This document shows positions 5,440 to 6,660 of a DNA stretch of 6,660 nucleotides, piece after piece. Location of the stretch: the NCBI GenBank assembly GCA_937898155.1, contig CALEJO010000014.1:1-6660 (forward strand), given 5' to 3'. The DNA comes from an uncultured Clostridia bacterium (lineage in GTDB: Bacteria > Bacillota > Clostridia > Oscillospirales > CAG-272). The notes beneath the pieces were generated by a model. That model searched no databases. It worked only from the letters and a program-made list of their open reading frames with translations, and was not told the DNA's origin. The stretch's first letter is position 1. Each line of letters begins with the position of its first letter. The translations under genes were made by a program, and so were the position numbers.

Positions 5440-6096
5440 ATGTCAAACGCCAAAACTTATTTTGCCGAATATACCCCGTTTCTCGATGCCGCGGCGCGGG
5501 AAGCGCGCCTTGCCGAAATTTCATCCGACCGCCGTGAGCGGATCGCCCGCGCGGGCTCGCCGGAAACACAAGCCGAAATTCTCGCTTCGGGGCTGATCCT
5601 GAACGCCGCGGCGAAAGACGCGGGGCTCTCGCAGTTCGAGGTCGCCGTGAATGAATACGGCAAGCCCGATTTCGTCGGAAACGGACTGCATTTCAACCTT
5701 TCTCACAGCCACGGCGTCGTCTGTTGCACGATCGCCGACACGGACGTCGGCGTGGACATCGAAAAGATCGACGCACCGCACGACATGATGCGGATCGCCG
5801 ACCGCTTCTTCTCGCCGTTTGAATACGGCGCGATCCAGATGTCCGCCGTGCCCGCCGAGGCGTTCTGCCGTCTTTGGACGCTCCGCGAAAGCTACGTCAA
5901 AATGCGCGGCATGGGCTTTGCGATCGGGCTTTCCTCGCTTCGTTGCGATTTCCATCGCGGCGAATGCACGATGTTCGTCGAAAATATCGCGCAGACCGAC
6001 GCCGTTTTCCACGAATTCCGCAATATCTACGGCTATCGCGGATCGGTCTGCACGAAAGGCGACGTCACGCACGACGTGCGTCGCATCACGCTTTGA
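5440..6096 (+). CDS. Sfp-type 4'-phosphopantetheinyl transferase
   Basis: A 218-residue enzyme that moves the 4'-phosphopantetheine arm of coenzyme A onto a serine of an acyl or peptidyl carrier protein. The order of motifs is that of Sfp: YGKPDF (73-78), FNLSHSHG (85-92), GVDIEKID (104-111) and LWTLRESYVKMRGMGF (145-160). Asp106, Glu108 and Glu150 fit the Mg2+-binding triad and Lys154 the conserved lysine; the usual WTxKE reads WTLRE. The length matches the pseudodimeric Sfp group rather than the roughly 120-residue AcpS group. The ATG at 5440 has GAGG 5 nt upstream and lies downstream of the promoter. No fatty-acid, polyketide or peptide synthase gene is nearby, so its carrier-protein target is unknown. 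Confidence 0.93.
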   Translation: MSNAKTYFAEYTPFLDAAAREARLAEISSDRRERIARAGSPETQAEILASGLILNAAAKDAGLSQFEVAVNEYGKPDFVGNGLHFNLSHSHGVVCCTIADTDVGVDIEKIDAPHDMMRIADRFFSPFEYGAIQMSAVPAEAFCRLWTLRESYVKMRGMGFAIGLSSLRCDFHRGECTMFVENIAQTDAVFHEFRNIYGYRGSVCTKGDVTHDVRRITL

Positions 6097-6118
6097 TTTT
6101 TTTGATAAGGAGCATTTT

Positions 6119-6574
6119 ATGTATTTTCCGATTTGGTTTTGGGTACTTGTATCCGTCACGGTGCCGCTTCCTTACGGGGTGTATGCCCTCGCCGCGGCGC
6201 TCGTCTGTTCGACGCTCGCCGTCCTCTTTGCGGTTCTGATCTTCCGCGTTCCAAACAAGGGACGCGTGATCGTCAAGAGCTTTTGGAAGGTGTTTCTCTT
6301 CACCGCCCTTTCCGATTATCTCGGCGCCACCGCCATTTTGGGCGTTTACGCGCTTTGTCAGGCGCTTCTGCCGTCGCTTGACGTCGCATCGGCGCCCGGC
6401 TCCGTTTTCGTTGCGATCCCGGGCGTGATCGTCGCGGGCGTGCTGATCTGGCTGTCATCGCGCTTTGTTTCGTTCCGGAATACAGGGAGCGAAGCGAAAA
6501 CCTTGCGTCGGCTTTCGTTGATGACCGCGATCCTGCTCGCGCCATACTGGCTCGCCATTCCCGTTCCCGTATAA
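6119..6574 (+). CDS. Small multi-pass membrane protein, unknown family
   Basis: A 151-residue hydrophobic protein that I do not recognise. Strong start evidence: AAGGAG lies 7 nt before the ATG and the gene starts 22 bp after the PPTase stop, so the two are almost certainly co-transcribed. Likely membrane segments are about 22-42, 58-84, 95-116 and 132-149, with an aromatic N-terminus (MYFPIWFW) that may add a short interfacial helix. Loops are short; the basic ones (PNKGR at 45-49, and SFRNTGSEAKTLRR at 118-131) suggest cytoplasmic faces there. SDYLGATAI (65-73) puts an Asp in a membrane segment. There is no cleavable signal peptide, metal motif or known enzyme signature. It ends in a terminator overlapping its last codons. 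Confidence 0.8.
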   Translation: MYFPIWFWVLVSVTVPLPYGVYALAAALVCSTLAVLFAVLIFRVPNKGRVIVKSFWKVFLFTALSDYLGATAILGVYALCQALLPSLDVASAPGSVFVAIPGVIVAGVLIWLSSRFVSFRNTGSEAKTLRRLSLMTAILLAPYWLAIPVPV

Positions 6575-6588
6575 GGAACGGGATTTTT
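6559..6588 (+). terminator. Rho-independent terminator of the PPTase-membrane protein operon
   Basis: A perfect 9-bp stem (TCCCGTTCC at 6559-6567 with 6575-6583) with a 7-nt loop is followed by five Ts (6584-6588). The TAA stop codon of the membrane protein (6572-6574) lies entirely within the loop. Confidence 0.9.
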
Positions 6589-6594
6589 CTCTCG

Positions 6595-6649
6595 CTTTTC
6601 TTTACGAAAAGGAGAACGCCAACTTTTTCTTTGACGGGCAAAGAAAAAG
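6595..6649. repeat. Intergenic inverted repeats, one a perfect 11-bp A/T-rich palindrome
   Basis: CTTTTTCTTTG (6623-6633) and its exact complement (6639-6649) flank a 5-nt ACGGG loop. A shorter hairpin (CTTTTC at 6595-6600 with GAAAAG at 6606-6611) precedes it. Neither strand has a T run after the long hairpin, so a classic terminator is unlikely, and a good terminator already lies just upstream. The form resembles a dispersed intergenic palindrome, but only one copy is visible here. No gene is seen from 6575 to the window end. Confidence 0.5.
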
Positions 6650-6660
6650 ATTGCAAAAAG

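Noticed and set aside
5521..6159. A 212-codon minus-strand open frame opposite the PPTase
   Set aside because: The plus-strand PPTase motifs are unambiguous; the antisense translation has no recognisable feature.
1..6660. Mobile element, defence system or CRISPR array
   Set aside because: No transposase, integrase, nuclease, toxin-antitoxin pair or regularly spaced direct repeats were seen; the genes are ordinary chromosomal ones.

Overview
The window looks like a chromosomal housekeeping stretch from a moderately GC-rich anaerobic Gram-positive bacterium, probably a member of the Clostridia. The supporting signs are AGGAG-type ribosome binding sites, a YqhQ/DUF1385 gene overlapping prmC, a UVR-containing ClpC-type ATPase, a SecG of Firmicutes type, and an SDR resembling Firmicutes D-mannonate oxidoreductases. 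The exact taxon cannot be fixed from the sequence. I see no IS element, prophage, CRISPR array, tRNA or rRNA.

Left part (1-1367, plus strand): the C-terminal part of a ClpC-type AAA+ unfoldase, cut by the window edge. It ends in a strong hairpin that is also positioned to terminate the convergent prmC gene.

Middle part (1375-5278, minus strand, read right to left): a HAD phosphatase, an SDR oxidoreductase, secG, a DUF1385 membrane protein and prmC. A sigma-A-type promoter precedes the HAD gene. A second, very strong-looking promoter with phased A-tracts precedes secG. A terminator-like hairpin lies between secG and DUF1385. DUF1385 and prmC overlap by 4 bp (ATGA) and are surely translated together. 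The HAD-SDR pair is probably one transcript, with a 46-bp gap that holds a small hairpin and duplicated SD-like sequence.

Right part (5383-6588, plus strand): a promoter divergent from the HAD promoter drives an Sfp-type 4'-phosphopantetheinyl transferase. A small multi-pass membrane protein of unknown family follows 22 bp later and ends in a terminator whose loop contains its stop codon. The last 70 bases hold no gene, only inverted repeats, one of them a long A/T-rich palindrome that may be a dispersed intergenic element.

The gene roles are mostly core cell biology: protein quality control, release-factor methylation, protein secretion, sugar-acid metabolism, metabolite phosphatase activity and carrier-protein activation. 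I do not see a new multi-gene system. The points most worth a second look are the divergent ClpC-type ATPase, the PPTase-membrane protein pair, the regulatory architecture around secG and DUF1385, the terminal palindrome, and a marked excess of the palindrome CGATCG.
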